Positions 48,830 to 59,734 of a DNA stretch of 64,000 bases are shown here, piece by piece. A model generated the notes under the pieces. The model was not told the DNA's origin. It saw only the letters and a list, made by a program, of their open reading frames with translations, and ran no database searches. Source of the DNA: Glossina fuscipes (lineage: Eukaryota > Arthropoda > Insecta > Diptera > Glossinidae); the NCBI RefSeq assembly GCF_014805625.2, contig NW_023998415.1:45915475-45979474 (forward strand). The letters are read 5' to 3'. Both the position numbers and the translations under genes were made by a program. Position 1 is the first letter of the stretch; each line of letters begins with the position of its first letter.

Positions 48830-51800
48830 GTGAATATCGTGTTACAGGTCTTGAAATTGATGTCAGCTGTCAGCTGTTGACAACAGTCATACCAACTTAT
48901 CAACAGAATATACACATCAATATCATAGCGCAAGTATTTTAAAAAAATACAGTACCATTACTCTCTTGTCCACAGCGGTATGATTGCTTTCTTCATGGAT
49001 CGGTTTTGTTTCGCAAAATTCAATATGCTATTCGAAAATGCTCTCAAGTACGGTTTGTTACTCAACTAGGATTTGTAACAATTGGTGAGAATAGAAGAGA
49101 CGAAATGCATCCAATATATCTGGCATTCGGTAGGAAGGACTTTCTTCATTTTGGCGCATACTCTTCCTCCTCTAAGATTGAAAGACTTATTTCGTCTTGA
49201 GATGTCTTCTATTATTCGGCTATTGTTTGGTATATATTCTGTCTTTACTCTCTCTGTCTCTCTCTCTCGCTGTCTTTTTTGAATAAATGAAAAAACTTTA
49301 GGTTGCTTTGCTCCAAATAGATTGATGGAGAAGTGTTTCGGGTGGAAATTTGCAATACAATCTTGTATTTATTTCGCTTTGTTTTGCTTATGATATGAAG
49401 CAAGAAAAAAAATTACTTTTATGAATTTAAGATAATACGTATTAGAAATGTTAACACTATCATTACACGTAAGTACCACCGCTGCATCTCGAAAGCGATC
49501 CCACACAATTCAATTCATTCACATTTTCACATTAATTACTTGAAATAATTGTGATATTTCTGTGAGTGTATATGACGAGGAAAAAAATTGTTTATGAGCA
49601 TTTAATTGAAAGTAGAAACGACAAAGACAACAACAACAACAAAAATAACAAACGTAAACAAACAAAAAAATGCCAGAAAATTGCTAAAGCACCTGCAGCA
49701 CATAAAATAAACACAAATCAATGTGAATTTATTTCATTTCCCATGCACACGACATTCAAGGCACAGTTGTACGGCCCACCAATGAAAAAAAAAAATATAT
49801 AAATAAAAGATAAAAAAAAAAAAAAACGCCAAGTGACATACGAATATGCCTAGGCGGGTACGAGTAGAAAATGCGGAATAATACGTAAAAGAGATAAGGG
49901 GAACACAAATTAATATGCGTTTTAAATAGTCTGTCACTGTTATGACTTCACTCTCCTCTTCTATCCATTTTCCTTATTTTTATTATTATTATTATTATTA
50001 TTTTTTTTTTTTTAAGGCTTATTGCTGCCCATTTAAGCGATAATTACAAAACGACCAAACATGGATTGGACAAGACAACGCAAACTTATGATTGGATTGT
50101 TGGCCGGCTGGCTGGGTATCTGCTTAGTATAAAGAAATTTAAAACGAAACACTTGTCGTCTTTGAGAAAGAAAATCAGTGGAAGGCAAATAAAAAAAAAT
50201 AAAAAAAAAAATTATTATTAAAAATATATTGGCGCCAATACTTTATTTAAAGACAACTCAGTGAATATATATATGTATATATAAAATTCTTAATTCGTTT
50301 TTTTTTTTTTTAACTAGTAGGATATGTGTATACGAAGTTTTCCATTACGTATGCATTTTTGTACGTCTGTGCTTATGATTAGCACTAATCGCTTTTATAA
50401 TTTCCTGTTCTAATGTTTTCTGCTAAATGTCGCCTACTTAATGAACACGAATCTCCTCAGATGTATATAAAATCTTAACATTTTGCCACATAAATAATTC
50501 GGCAGAGATGAAGGAAGCACAAGGGTTTAATCTAGATGGTGTTCATCGGCATATGGCTTTGTTAAGCTTTGTTGTGTTTTTTTTTTTTGACAAATTTGAA
50601 AAGTGTCCTGTAGATCATGTTATCAATGGATGAGGTTTTTGAAATGTGTATGTGTCTTGCGTGTGTGTGTGTGTGTGTATGTGTGTGTGTGTGACAGTTT
50701 TATTTTGTAAGCGACTTTCGCTAACGTAACAATATTGCAATAACTAAGTGGAACACACATATTTTCTTCGTCTAATTATATTACGCTCCCATCTTTGTGC
50801 TGTGATCAATTAAAAATAAGATTTTCAGTTCATAGCATAACAAGTAAGCCTTCCTCACCTCTCATATACACGACCGTCATTGAGATATGAACGCCATTTC
50901 GCTTGCCAGGAGTCAAGGTATGCGGAAAAAGAAAAAGCTCTGTTAAGACGGCATCTTATTAGTTAGAATGACAGTCTAGGTCTAGGTGTATGTCTAGGTC
51001 TAGCTCTAAACACTCTGTTTAAAAGCTACGGCAGGTAATGATCTAAAATGCTGGATTAATTAAATAATAAGTTTATTTTTTTTATTTTTTTTTTATATTG
51101 AAACTTGTCGGCTCACGTAATATGATATGATTTTTCAAAAGTATTTGATTTTCATTAAATGATTTTTTTTTTTTTTTTTTTTTGTTTCTTTGATTATTAT
51201 TTAATTCGTTAAGTATTCTTTAAATTGTGTTGTGTGCCGCTAAAGTTTTAATTAACACGTTGTTGACATTTAATTTATTTTAATTTTCAATTCAATGCAT
51301 TTAATAAATTTTCTAAATAAAATAAATTACTTAATATATACACGATCACGTATTAAACATTAAAACAATGCTTCGATTTTTGCAGCGGACGAACAGAAAA
51401 AAAAAAAAAAAAATGAAAAATTTATTAAAAGAAATATTAACAAAAAAGAAAAAAAATTGAAAATGAAATCGAAATCGAAAGAAAAAAAAAAAAAATTATA
51501 AAAAATATTGAAAAATTTAAAGATGATAATGATGATGATGATGATTTATTTAATATATCTTATATGATTTATGGAATATTAACTGTAATTAGATTTTAAT
51601 TAAATGTTGCTGCATAAAATTGTCTAACAATTAATTATCGTACAAATGAACGGAAAAGAGAGAGAGAGAGAGAGAGAGACAGAAAAAAAAAAAAATGAAA
51701 GATATATTGAAAATTTTCTTGGGAAATTCAGTTAATAATTAAATAAACAAATTGCGGTTAATAAACAAAAGTGAAAGCTTCACTCTGCGCCTCCAGGAAT

Positions 51801-51852
51801 AACGATATAACCTTCACTTCAATTAGATTCAGTATAAATACTCGTTAATAAC
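48830..51852. other. AT-rich non-coding stretch
   Basis: No recognised gene. It contains (GT)n at 50659-50693, ATT triplets near 49979-49999, GTCTAG repetition near 50975-51005, A-tracts and T-tracts, (GAT)n near 51528-51546 and (GA)n at 51657-51680. Confidence 0.6.
50659..50693. repeat. (GT)n microsatellite
   Basis: About sixteen GT units with one AT interruption. Confidence 0.9.
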
Positions 51853-52212
51853 TTAAAATCGTGACTTAAACTTTACTAGTTTTTTCTTTTTTTTCTTTTT
51901 TTTTTCTTTAGATATATACGACGGAGCTTCCATACTCGTTGTCAGAAAGTATATTATTTCTGTCATTTCGTGTATGCAATAAGCAGATATATGCTGCAAT
52001 TCAGCCGCGACTCTCTCTATCCGTTCGTTGTTCGTTACCGAAATTAAGAGAATATTAGCATTAGCATGAAAGTATTTACTGCTAGATTGCAATACTATTT
52101 GTTGCGAAGCAGTAAAATATCGAAAAGTTTTCCTTAATGAGATAATAAGGAAAATAAACATTTTGTGCCCAAATGCAACTAAGACAGTTACGTTAGTCAA
52201 TTTTAAAGTCAT
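51853..52212 (-). other. Unassigned 119-codon open frame
   Basis: The frame contains a mixed-composition middle (residues about 35-95, with VAAELQHISAYCIHEM) that is not explained by simple repeats, and a poly-Lys end from an A/T tract. No domain is recognised and no splice sites are convincing. It is one of the few frames in the window that does not look like translated microsatellite. Confidence 0.25.
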
Positions 52213-52689
52213 TCTTGACTTTTTGCCACCAAAAGCATTTACTTACAAGCACTGCTAAGATCTAGGAAACGAAAAAAAAAAAAAAAAATGAATAAATAAA
52301 ATTGAGGTTCTTTACCAAAACTCAATAAGACACAAGGTGTCACACACATGTTTTTATAAAACAGTGAAAAATATTCTGGCAAAAGTCTTATGGATCGTCG
52401 TCATACAAGATAATGTTGAAATTGATTTTATGATATTATTTCCCACAGTCCAAAGAATTATAAAGTCAATTTATATTTCTAATGACATTTTAGCATCACT
52501 TCTTTAACGAATAAATAAAGATTAGTACAAAAGCGAATTTGAAGAATATCCGAACCACTAATTAGATAAAAGACAATTTTTTGCCAATATAGCAGATGTG
52601 AAAGGTAAGGCCGGCCCACGTAGAAAGCTGAAAAAAAGCAAAGAAGAAAGAGAAGAAGCAGAAGAAGTAGTATTTGTGCAGCCTAAAAT

Positions 52690-53230
52690 TCAAAGCTTTT
52701 TCAAAACGAAGAAAATATTCTGGAGAAATTCGCTATCGCTTCGACTATCAGCGCGACCTTGTGAAAAAGTTCACGATGTTACTTGTGAAGACGTTCTATC
52801 AAAATCACCAGCAATTAAATTGTTTTGCACATTTACGCTCGGTAAGCGTTAATGTTAATGACGCGTAACGCTCTGGACAACCAAACGCTGGCAAGGTCGA
52901 TGAAATTCTTCAAAAAATTAAATCAAAGCGGAAAGTTCCTTCTTATGATACCACGTACAGGAATAAAAAATGGCGGAAAATAATTCTAGATCATTCGCTT
53001 AAGGGTGGTTGCAAAAAAAAAAAAAAAGCTTCGATAGTTGAGTGCATGGACCGACTTTGTATCCGTGAATCGATGCTAAGAAAACATAAAATCGAGTCAC
53101 AGCGAAAAGTGAATCGCATATGGCAATAATGTGGAGCAAAGGATCATGGTCCAAGATGCAAGAAATTGAACTAACGTTGCCAAACCCTAAATTACGGCCA
53201 GGTAAAATAATATTTCGAGTTTGGTACGAT
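52690..53230 (+). pseudogene. mariner transposase relic, mauritiana-like
   Basis: Blocks in the order expected for a mauritiana-type transposase can be read across frameshifts. They are EKVHDVTCEDVLS (first helix-turn-helix), FAHLRS and VNVNDA-stop-RSGQP (the FRSGxxDxxDAPRSGRP linker), GKVDEILQKIKSKRKV (second helix-turn-helix), ECMDRLCIRESMLRKHKIE (the DRIxICxxLLKRxEIE linker), and NNVEQR with NVAKP-stop-ITAR (equivalent of NNVxRKRSW...VAKPGLTPRK). The TGDEKW motif itself is destroyed. Everything downstream of the KPGLTPR block is unrecognisable. An A-tract near 53011-53026 has been inserted or expanded inside the relic. Confidence 0.8.
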
Positions 53231-53604
53231 TCGAGCAGTATACGACCCGACCGTATGGCCGATTGAAGTTTTCAGAACTATTATATATTGCTACGAATAT
53301 CGCAAACTTGGCGCATTGCGTTTTCGTGAAATCGAATCGACTTTCCAAGAAACAAAGTTGCAAAGAAAGGGAAAACTAAGAATGCCATCGTGACACTTTA
53401 TCGGCCTCTTGCAGATGGCGACTGGCGGAAACCTTAACGATGCAATCTAGACGAATAATATCGAATTTCAGTCGGTTTTTTTTTCCTTTTAAGTTTTGCA
53501 ACTTGGTGTAAAATTTGTGTGAAAAACTAAATTAAATGCTGTAACTCGATTAAGATTTGGACTATGGTATTTGGTCTACTTTGGGCAAAAAAAAAAAAAA
53601 AAAA
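53231..53604. other. Spacer between two mariner relics
   Basis: About 370 bp in which neither transposase can be read. It includes T- and A-tracts (53477-53485, 53588-53604). It may hold the lost C-terminus of the upstream relic. Confidence 0.4.
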
Positions 53605-54290
53605 CTTTCTAAATGGTGTAAGCTCTTCATAGTAGGCTGAGAAGATGTTAATGACGACGCCCGCCCTGGGATGCCCCAAGCAATCCAATGTCAACAACAC
53701 ATTAAAATACTGAAGCAGTGAAGAAAATTGCTATGAAGAGTCGTTGAATCATTATTAGAGAGGATGTCGGCTTATCGGCTCGCTCATGCCAAGCAGTATT
53801 TTCGGAAGCTTCGCAGCGAAATTTGTTCCAAAATGACCACCGTCGCATGAGCATCGTTCAGGAGCTATTCGGTGACGGAACATGAATACAAACTATTGAT
53901 GTCGAAGCCAAAGCTTTATCATCCCAATGGAAAACGGCCAAAAAAGAGTCAAAATCGAAAAGAGGACGCCAAGCGCTGCTCTCTTCGATTATAATGGCGT
54001 CGTGTATCGTGAGCTTTTGCCAGAAGGTTGGGCGGCCAATAAGAAATATTACCTTGAAGTTATGGGCCGATTGCGTGACGCAATACGAAAAAAACGCCCG
54101 GAATTTTGAAGCAAGCAGCCATGGATAATGCATGACCTTATCCGTAATTACAGGTTTGAATTGTTTGATCACAAAAACAACATCGTAGTCATCGGGCTTG
54201 GACCCATGCGGCTTCTGCCACAAGCTTTGCCACGATTAAGGAGATAAAGACCACATCGCTGGAAGAGCTTAAGGCGACAAAAGCGATATA
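53605..54290 (+). pseudogene. mariner transposase relic, near full catalytic domain
   Basis: Successive blocks are EDVNDDARPG (linker after the first helix-turn-helix), AVKKIAMKSR and RSCQAVFSE (second helix-turn-helix), NDHRRMSIVQELF, VEAKALSSQWK (after the first Asp motif), and FDYNGVVYRELLPEG with YLEVMGRLRDAIRKKRPEF (around residues 200-245). Then come AMDNA in place of HHDNAPAH, DPCGFC in place of APCDFF, and FATIKEIKTTSLEELKA near the C-terminus. At least four frame changes and several stops separate them. The GDES/GDET motif is lost and the second Asp survives only as MDN. The first ~60 residues, the inverted repeats and the extreme C-terminus were not found. The minus-strand open frame at 53858-54223 is its shadow. 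Confidence 0.92.
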
Positions 54291-54811
54291 GAGAGATGGA
54301 AATATGAACAGTCAGCTTTTGCTTTTTGTGAACACACCTCGTATATGTATGTTAATATTTGAATGTCTAATGCGCAAAAAATTAACTTATCGTACTTTTA
54401 ACCGTTATTGGCGTTTAGCTACAAGTCCCCAATAATAAGCAATTTTTGTTTTACTATCATTTATCACCTTTACCCTCTCCCTTACCCTTCAAGTTTAAGC
54501 TAATGACTTGTGTAGCCTCTAAATGAACTTTTTGCTAAATTAGAAGCAACGCTTGTAGGAGTATGTGGTAGCGATTAACTAATGGGTGGAAAATAGTAAA
54601 TACTAACGAATAGCGGATAACTGACAGCAAGCATTATATGGATAGTTAATGGACTTTGGATCACGCCATAGACGACGTATGATGAGCTGTTACATGTTAC
54701 TAATGCCACTTCCCCTTTACCGGTTGATTTAAATCGGTGCTTAATAGCAGTTTAAAGTTTAACATAAATCATGTTAATGCATTGTTTTCATGAAATTGCA
54801 TAATTTTTTAA

Positions 54812-54814
<3 letters not shown>

Positions 54815-54846
<32 letters not shown>
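54815..54846. repeat. (AT)n microsatellite
   Basis: About fifteen uninterrupted AT units. Confidence 0.9.
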
Positions 54847-54848
<2 letters not shown>

Positions 54849-54940
54849 TTATATATTTATATATTTTGATTTCTTAAAGCTTAGAAAATATTACTATTGG
54901 CAAACCTATAAACACCCCATTATAATTAATAACAACAGTT

Positions 54941-54979
<39 letters not shown>
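54941..54979. repeat. Poly-T tract of about 38
   Basis: The longest homopolymer in the window. Length is likely to be unreliable in the assembly. Confidence 0.9.
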
Positions 54980-54983
<4 letters not shown>

Positions 54984-56059
54984 ATAAATGCTGTAATTTT
55001 CGAAATGTTGAGAAAAGAAAAGAAAAACATTTTCATATCTCTGTGTTTGGTTGTTTGCAGCGGCAATTGCGTTTTTGCAACTTAATCGCTTTGACTCGTT
55101 TATCAATTGCATTGAAATAAATATTTCTTCAGACTTTTTTATATATAAAACGTTTACCACTTGATTAGCCAAGAAACACTTTGTTGCCTGTCATTTCATT
55201 AAGAACATATTAATTTATCATAAAATGACGCGTCTTTTTTATTTATTTATTTATTTTTTCATATCATTTTTTTTTTTTTTTTTTTTTTTTTTAATACATT
55301 TTTCTTAATGGGGAGGATTTACATTTGCGGTGACTTGACGTTTGTTGAAAAATTGAATTTAAATTAATTAATCGCCTCATAAATAAATAATGCTTTTAGA
55401 CTCAGTGGCCCGCTTTACATAAGTTATGAATCATTATGCAATGTATGCATGCTTTCCACTCCATCTCATTGTCCGGCCGTCCGTTCGCCTATGTATCTGT
55501 GTATCTGTCTGCCTGTCGGTTTAATATTTCCCATCCACAACTACCGTAGTACTATACTTTAATGACTATGCAATACCCCAGAGGCTGGGCTATTAATTTA
55601 TGAAGATTAACATAAATTCAATAGAGTTTAGTTTGGCACAGAAATAAAAATGAAATTTTTACATTTCAACAAAAAAAAAAAAAAAAAAAAAAAAAACAAC
55701 TGCAATCATAAGGATAGCAGCAACATAAGTGCGTCATTTTTTACATCGCGAATTATAAATGTTTGCGTTAAACGCCACAAGTATGCGAAAAGTTAACGCT
55801 TCTGTGACATTAGTCTTTGTCGATCAGTACGTTTAATATTTATTTTTTTGTTTTAATTCAAAACTTTCGCTTTTAACATTCATACGGGCTAAAAAATTGA
55901 TTTACATGCCCATGTAAATGCATTCATCGATTCAATGATAATCTTAGACGAATCATTCATTGATTTTAAATAGCTGCATAATAAACCTAACAAAAAGAAA
56001 AAAAAAATCATGTCCTACTAATAATACGAAAATATACTGAAAATGTACCATGTTTTGCA

Positions 56060-56740
56060 GGAGTAAGCATTCCTAAAATACATTATATGGACGGGGCATT
56101 GTACTGCTGCAGGCGATTGAATATTGCAGGCGAGTGCTCCACAAGTGACCCACCACACAAGTGTGGAGCATTGCACAGACTGGTAGGTAAAAAGCGCTAC
56201 TATTAAGTCGGCATACCCGAGTTAAGTTCCCAGGAAAGCTAAGGACTTACTTAAAATGCGTTTGATGTGCGGTCTTGCAGATGGGCATACTACTCCCATT
56301 TCCTTCTTTTCAATTATAATTGTGTTCCCGGTGAGGGTAATTGTCTCCGGAGACGCCGTCGAGGGTATCAGAAGACCTCCTTACCAAGCAATCAGTTACT
56401 ATGGAGGTTCACGATTTATCACAAGTTTGCGTTACGTTATTGTGGAGATCGGAGAAGTCGCATGTTCGGGTTCACGGCTTTGCTATGCCGATTGCAGCCT
56501 ACGACGTGTAGATAATCCAAACTCAAGTGTTACTAAATTTCCAGTAATGCCGAATACCCGAAAGCACTATAGCCCCAACTATGACGGCGATATGCATTCT
56601 TCGATACCTTCTTCATACAGAAAGCCGGCATATTAGCGACGGAGTATCCGGCAGTTGGGTACCGACCTTCGAGTCTCGAACTCGCGGAGGCACAAAATAA
56701 TTATAGGCACTAGATGGCCATCGTTTTGCCTAGAGGGGAG
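56060..56740. other. GC-richer island with open frames, possible element or exon
   Basis: About 680 bp of more balanced composition between AT-rich flanks. It holds a 39-codon Cys-containing frame from 56087, a 126-codon frame at 56256-56636 with an overlapping 82-codon frame at 56267-56515, and a perfect 9-bp inverted repeat (TGCTCCACA at 56135-56143, TGTGGAGCA at 56162-56170). TTTTGCAG-like acceptor strings precede the first frame and occur at 56272-56280. I recognise no protein domain. The right end carries a tRNA-like promoter on the minus strand, so a SINE-related or composite element is a serious alternative to an exon. Confidence 0.4.
56669..56720 (-). other. tRNA-like A and B boxes, possible SINE head
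   Basis: On the minus strand TGGCCATCTAGTG (56720-56708) resembles an A box. About 35 bp later GCGAG-TTCGAGA-CTCGA (56685-56669) forms a T-arm-like hairpin with four of five pairs and a good B box. The body would extend leftward into the GC-richer island. No acceptor stem is evident, so it is not a functional tRNA gene. Confidence 0.45.
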
Positions 56741-57173
56741 ATTTTTGAGTCATGCAAAGTCTCTCATACTTGGCATTCCAGCTTTAATATAATTACTCTA
56801 AACGATGTACTCTGATCTTATAAACTTTGGCGAGCCTAGTCTCGTCTCGTCTGGTTAAATTTTTAGCACAGCCCTAGATGTGAAATTTTAAAGGTTATCT
56901 GGTCATCATCGCATTTATTTGAATGGGAAAGACGACGTCTCCTAAGTTGTTGGTCATAGGAAAGTGAAGAAAGAAAAAAAGAAAACTGTTCGTCGTTTTA
57001 CTTATGAATTCGTCAAGAAAGCATATATATAAAGACTATGGAATTTTTGATGCTTTATTATGCCTCTTACACAAGTTAGTATCGTATATCGTTGATTATT
57101 TGGGTATCTCGAAAAATATGGATAGGGAAATTATATTCGACTGTGGGAAAATTTTTTATACGCATCACATGTT

Positions 57174-57208
<35 letters not shown>

Positions 57209-57510
57209 ATCAACAATTTTGACCATCTACACTGCTGAGTGGGTGTTACCGAATTTTTCCATTTCTGCACAGACACTGTAGACTCACATACAGAATAATA
57301 GGTGAGGATTGTTAGCGTTATATCGAACCGAAGTTGTTTGCTTTTGAAATCAGAAATATTTCCAGTTTTTTTTGTATTGCGGGCGACAATGATTGTCGGC
57401 TTTAGGCAGCTTGGTATTCACTCATTTTTTTCCCACCAAGAGAACGTTTACAACAAACATTTTGCAAACAAATACACTTGCATCGTTTCGCAATTTAATA
57501 TTGATCACGA

Positions 57511-57535
57511 ATATATATATATATATATATATATA
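57511..57535. repeat. (TA)n microsatellite
   Basis: About twelve uninterrupted TA units. Confidence 0.9.
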
Positions 57536-58532
57536 TGCTTTTTGATTTCGCTGAAGTTTTGTCCGGATACCGCCAACGCTTTGACAAAAGCAACATATTC
57601 TCAACGTTCGGTGGTGGATGTAAAAAGAAGTGATTTAGCGATATCTAGATAAAAGCATTGACTACAAAAACTGATTTCGAGTGATTATCGAGATTACTTT
57701 CTTTTATTTAGTAAGATTTCACCTACAAAGCTCTCTCTGATAAAGCTCTCATTCAGCTGCGCGATTTAACAAATGCGACTTCCATGTTCCAAACTCCTGA
57801 GGGAAATCATTTTTATAATAGAAGAGTAAAAAAAAAAAGCAAATACATTTTTTATTATCACGCTTGGAAGAATGTTTCAAAATTTGGACACTAATCATTA
57901 GTAAAAAGAAGAAGATCAAAATTATCGATTGCAGAGCAAGAGAACAGAAGTTAAAGTCGAATTTAAAAACGTGTCATATACTTTACATAAACCATTAGCA
58001 GTTATGACACGAACGCAAATAATAGTCAGAAAAAGTGCACAATGGTCGATGATAAAAACCATAACCGTAACCGTAACAGTAGCGAAACAATACACTGCAC
58101 AGTTCATGCCACGAAATTTAACCCTCAAGAATATGTGTACAGATGGACATATGGAGCGAACAAAAAACGTTAACTGAAGTAGAAGGAAAGGCAAAGAAAA
58201 GATATACAATTTATTTTAATAACTCTATCGCTTGATGTGAAACTTCTTTGCAAGTTGAATATGTAGTATGACCATAAAGAGAAAAGTAGAGAAAAAGATA
58301 AAATTTATGAAATATTATAAACAACAGCAGCAACAGCATCAACCACATATCGGCAGACGTGCACTAATTGTCTGTTGGCACAATTTCGTCTTTCATCCCA
58401 CGTATATGTGTATATTGAATACGAACACACAGGAACGTGTATGTACCGCATATATATGTTGCTTTAATGATATATGCAACCCACGCCAAATGTTCGGTTT
58501 TACAAACAACATTCTATGGGGAATTGTGTATG

Positions 58533-58567
<35 letters not shown>

Positions 58568-58793
58568 ATAATAATAAAAAAAGGAGAAAAAAAAGTTGCT
58601 TTCTCCTTCTGCAGCGCTTTCTTACCCTCTTACACTTTCTATTTAAGCTTAAGCAACAAATAAAAACACCAACAGCAATATATGTATATAGAAAGCAGCA
58701 GAGCACAAAGTGTCTTGTGGCTTAAAAGTCGTCGATTATGACAGATGGTAAAAATGAAATTTTATGTCTTAATACATTACAAGAGACATCGAC

Positions 58794-58880
58794 CAGTCAG
58801 CCAAGCACCGAACCAGCCAACCAACCAGATATTTAGCCCGTCAGCCAGTCAGCTAGTCAGCCAGCGAGCCAGCCGGTCGT
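58794..58880. repeat. Cryptic CAGCCAGT-type simple sequence
   Basis: Many CAGC, CAGT and CCAA tetranucleotide variants in loose tandem order, with a short interruption in the middle. It resembles decayed tetranucleotide satellite. Confidence 0.7.
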
Positions 58881-59494
58881 CCAGTTTAAGCCTTACCGTT
58901 TCCAAACGCGTTCATTTATTCATTCAATCAGTCGGCCGGTTGCTTGCTCCGTCAGTTTTTATTCTCTCTTTTCAATATTGATGATGTTGGCACATGTTAT
59001 GATTGGTTTCGTATTCGTACAAATTGGTTCAACTCTTACACTAAAATAATGAACGTGCTGGGGATTCTAAAGTATTCCGTTAGCTACCGACTTTAATTAT
59101 TCACAACTTAGCTGCCATAGCAATAATCAATACAAAGTAAGATCTCTTCTGTTCACTTTTTTTTTTTATTTTTCATTTTTCTCGTTCGAGAATTTATTCA
59201 TTTTCCACGCAAATGTTAAACAACATTTTAAGACCAATAAATTTTTTGGTTCAATGTTGACATTAGAGAGAGAGAAAAAAAAAAAAACGAATGCATATAT
59301 GCGTGGGGGAAACTTTCAACGGAATTTAGAAAAACTGTGAAGTTTTTTTTTTTTCTTCTTTTAAATTTTACATTGACTTATAGATCACGTTGTTGCAAAT
59401 TAAATAAAAATTGCATCAACGAAGGGTAGAAATTTTACGGCACGGTCACGGTAACAGGAAATTTAAGGGTTTAAGGCTACCTTACTGTATTTGG

Positions 59495-59585
59495 TGGCCT
59501 TACATAGCACAGCGATAATGATTAACTTGCGCGAATTAGTACGGGATACCTTTAAATTAAGCTGAGCTAAAATCTCCGAATAGAG
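59495..59585 (+). repeat. Direct duplication, left copy
   Basis: 91 bp matching 59644-59734 at an offset of exactly 149 bp with about four substitutions (for example GCGCGAATTA versus GCGCAGATTA, and GAGCTAAA versus GAGTTAAA). It ends exactly at the 10-N gap with CCGAATAGAG. Confidence 0.95.
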
Positions 59586-59595
59586 NNNNNNNNNN
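59586..59595. other. Assembly gap, 10 N
   Basis: Ten undetermined bases. The sequence resumes with AATAGAG, repeating the last seven bases before the gap, so the two sides probably overlap rather than being truly separated. Confidence 0.98.
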
Positions 59596-59643
59596 AATAG
59601 AGCTCTTCTTCTTACTTCTTACCCTATTTTCTTCCAAAGAAGA

Positions 59644-59734
59644 TGGTCTTACATAGCACAGCGATAATGATTAACTTGCGCAGATTAGTACGGGATACCT
59701 TTAAATTAAGCTGAGTTAAAATCTCCGAATAGAG
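59644..59734 (+). repeat. Direct duplication, right copy
   Basis: Partner of 59495-59585. It continues past the CCGAATAGAG end without a break into TTCTCTGAAATG, whereas the left copy stops at the gap. Confidence 0.95.

Larger units (their letters stand above)
54291..56059. other. AT-rich non-coding stretch with homopolymers
   Basis: No recognised gene. It includes (TA)n at 54815-54846, a T-tract at 54941-54979, T-tract 55268-55292 and A-tract 55671-55696. A GTCCGGCCGTCCGT / TCTGTCTGCCTGTC tract near 55470-55520 is GTCY-like without a core. Confidence 0.6.
56741..59494. other. AT-rich non-coding stretch
   Basis: No recognised gene. It contains A-tract 57180-57206, (TA)n 57511-57535, A/AAT tract 58534-58580, and a CAGC/CAGT cryptic repeat near 58794-58880. 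The frame at 57302-57652 runs through the TA array and has no familiar motif. Confidence 0.6.

Noticed and set aside
53858..54223. 121-codon minus-strand open frame
   Set aside because: It is antisense to the mariner relic at 53605-54290, whose plus-strand motifs fully account for the sequence.
56669..56720. Possible functional tRNA gene on the minus strand
   Set aside because: The T-arm folds but no acceptor stem or anticodon arm can be formed; more likely a SINE promoter relic.
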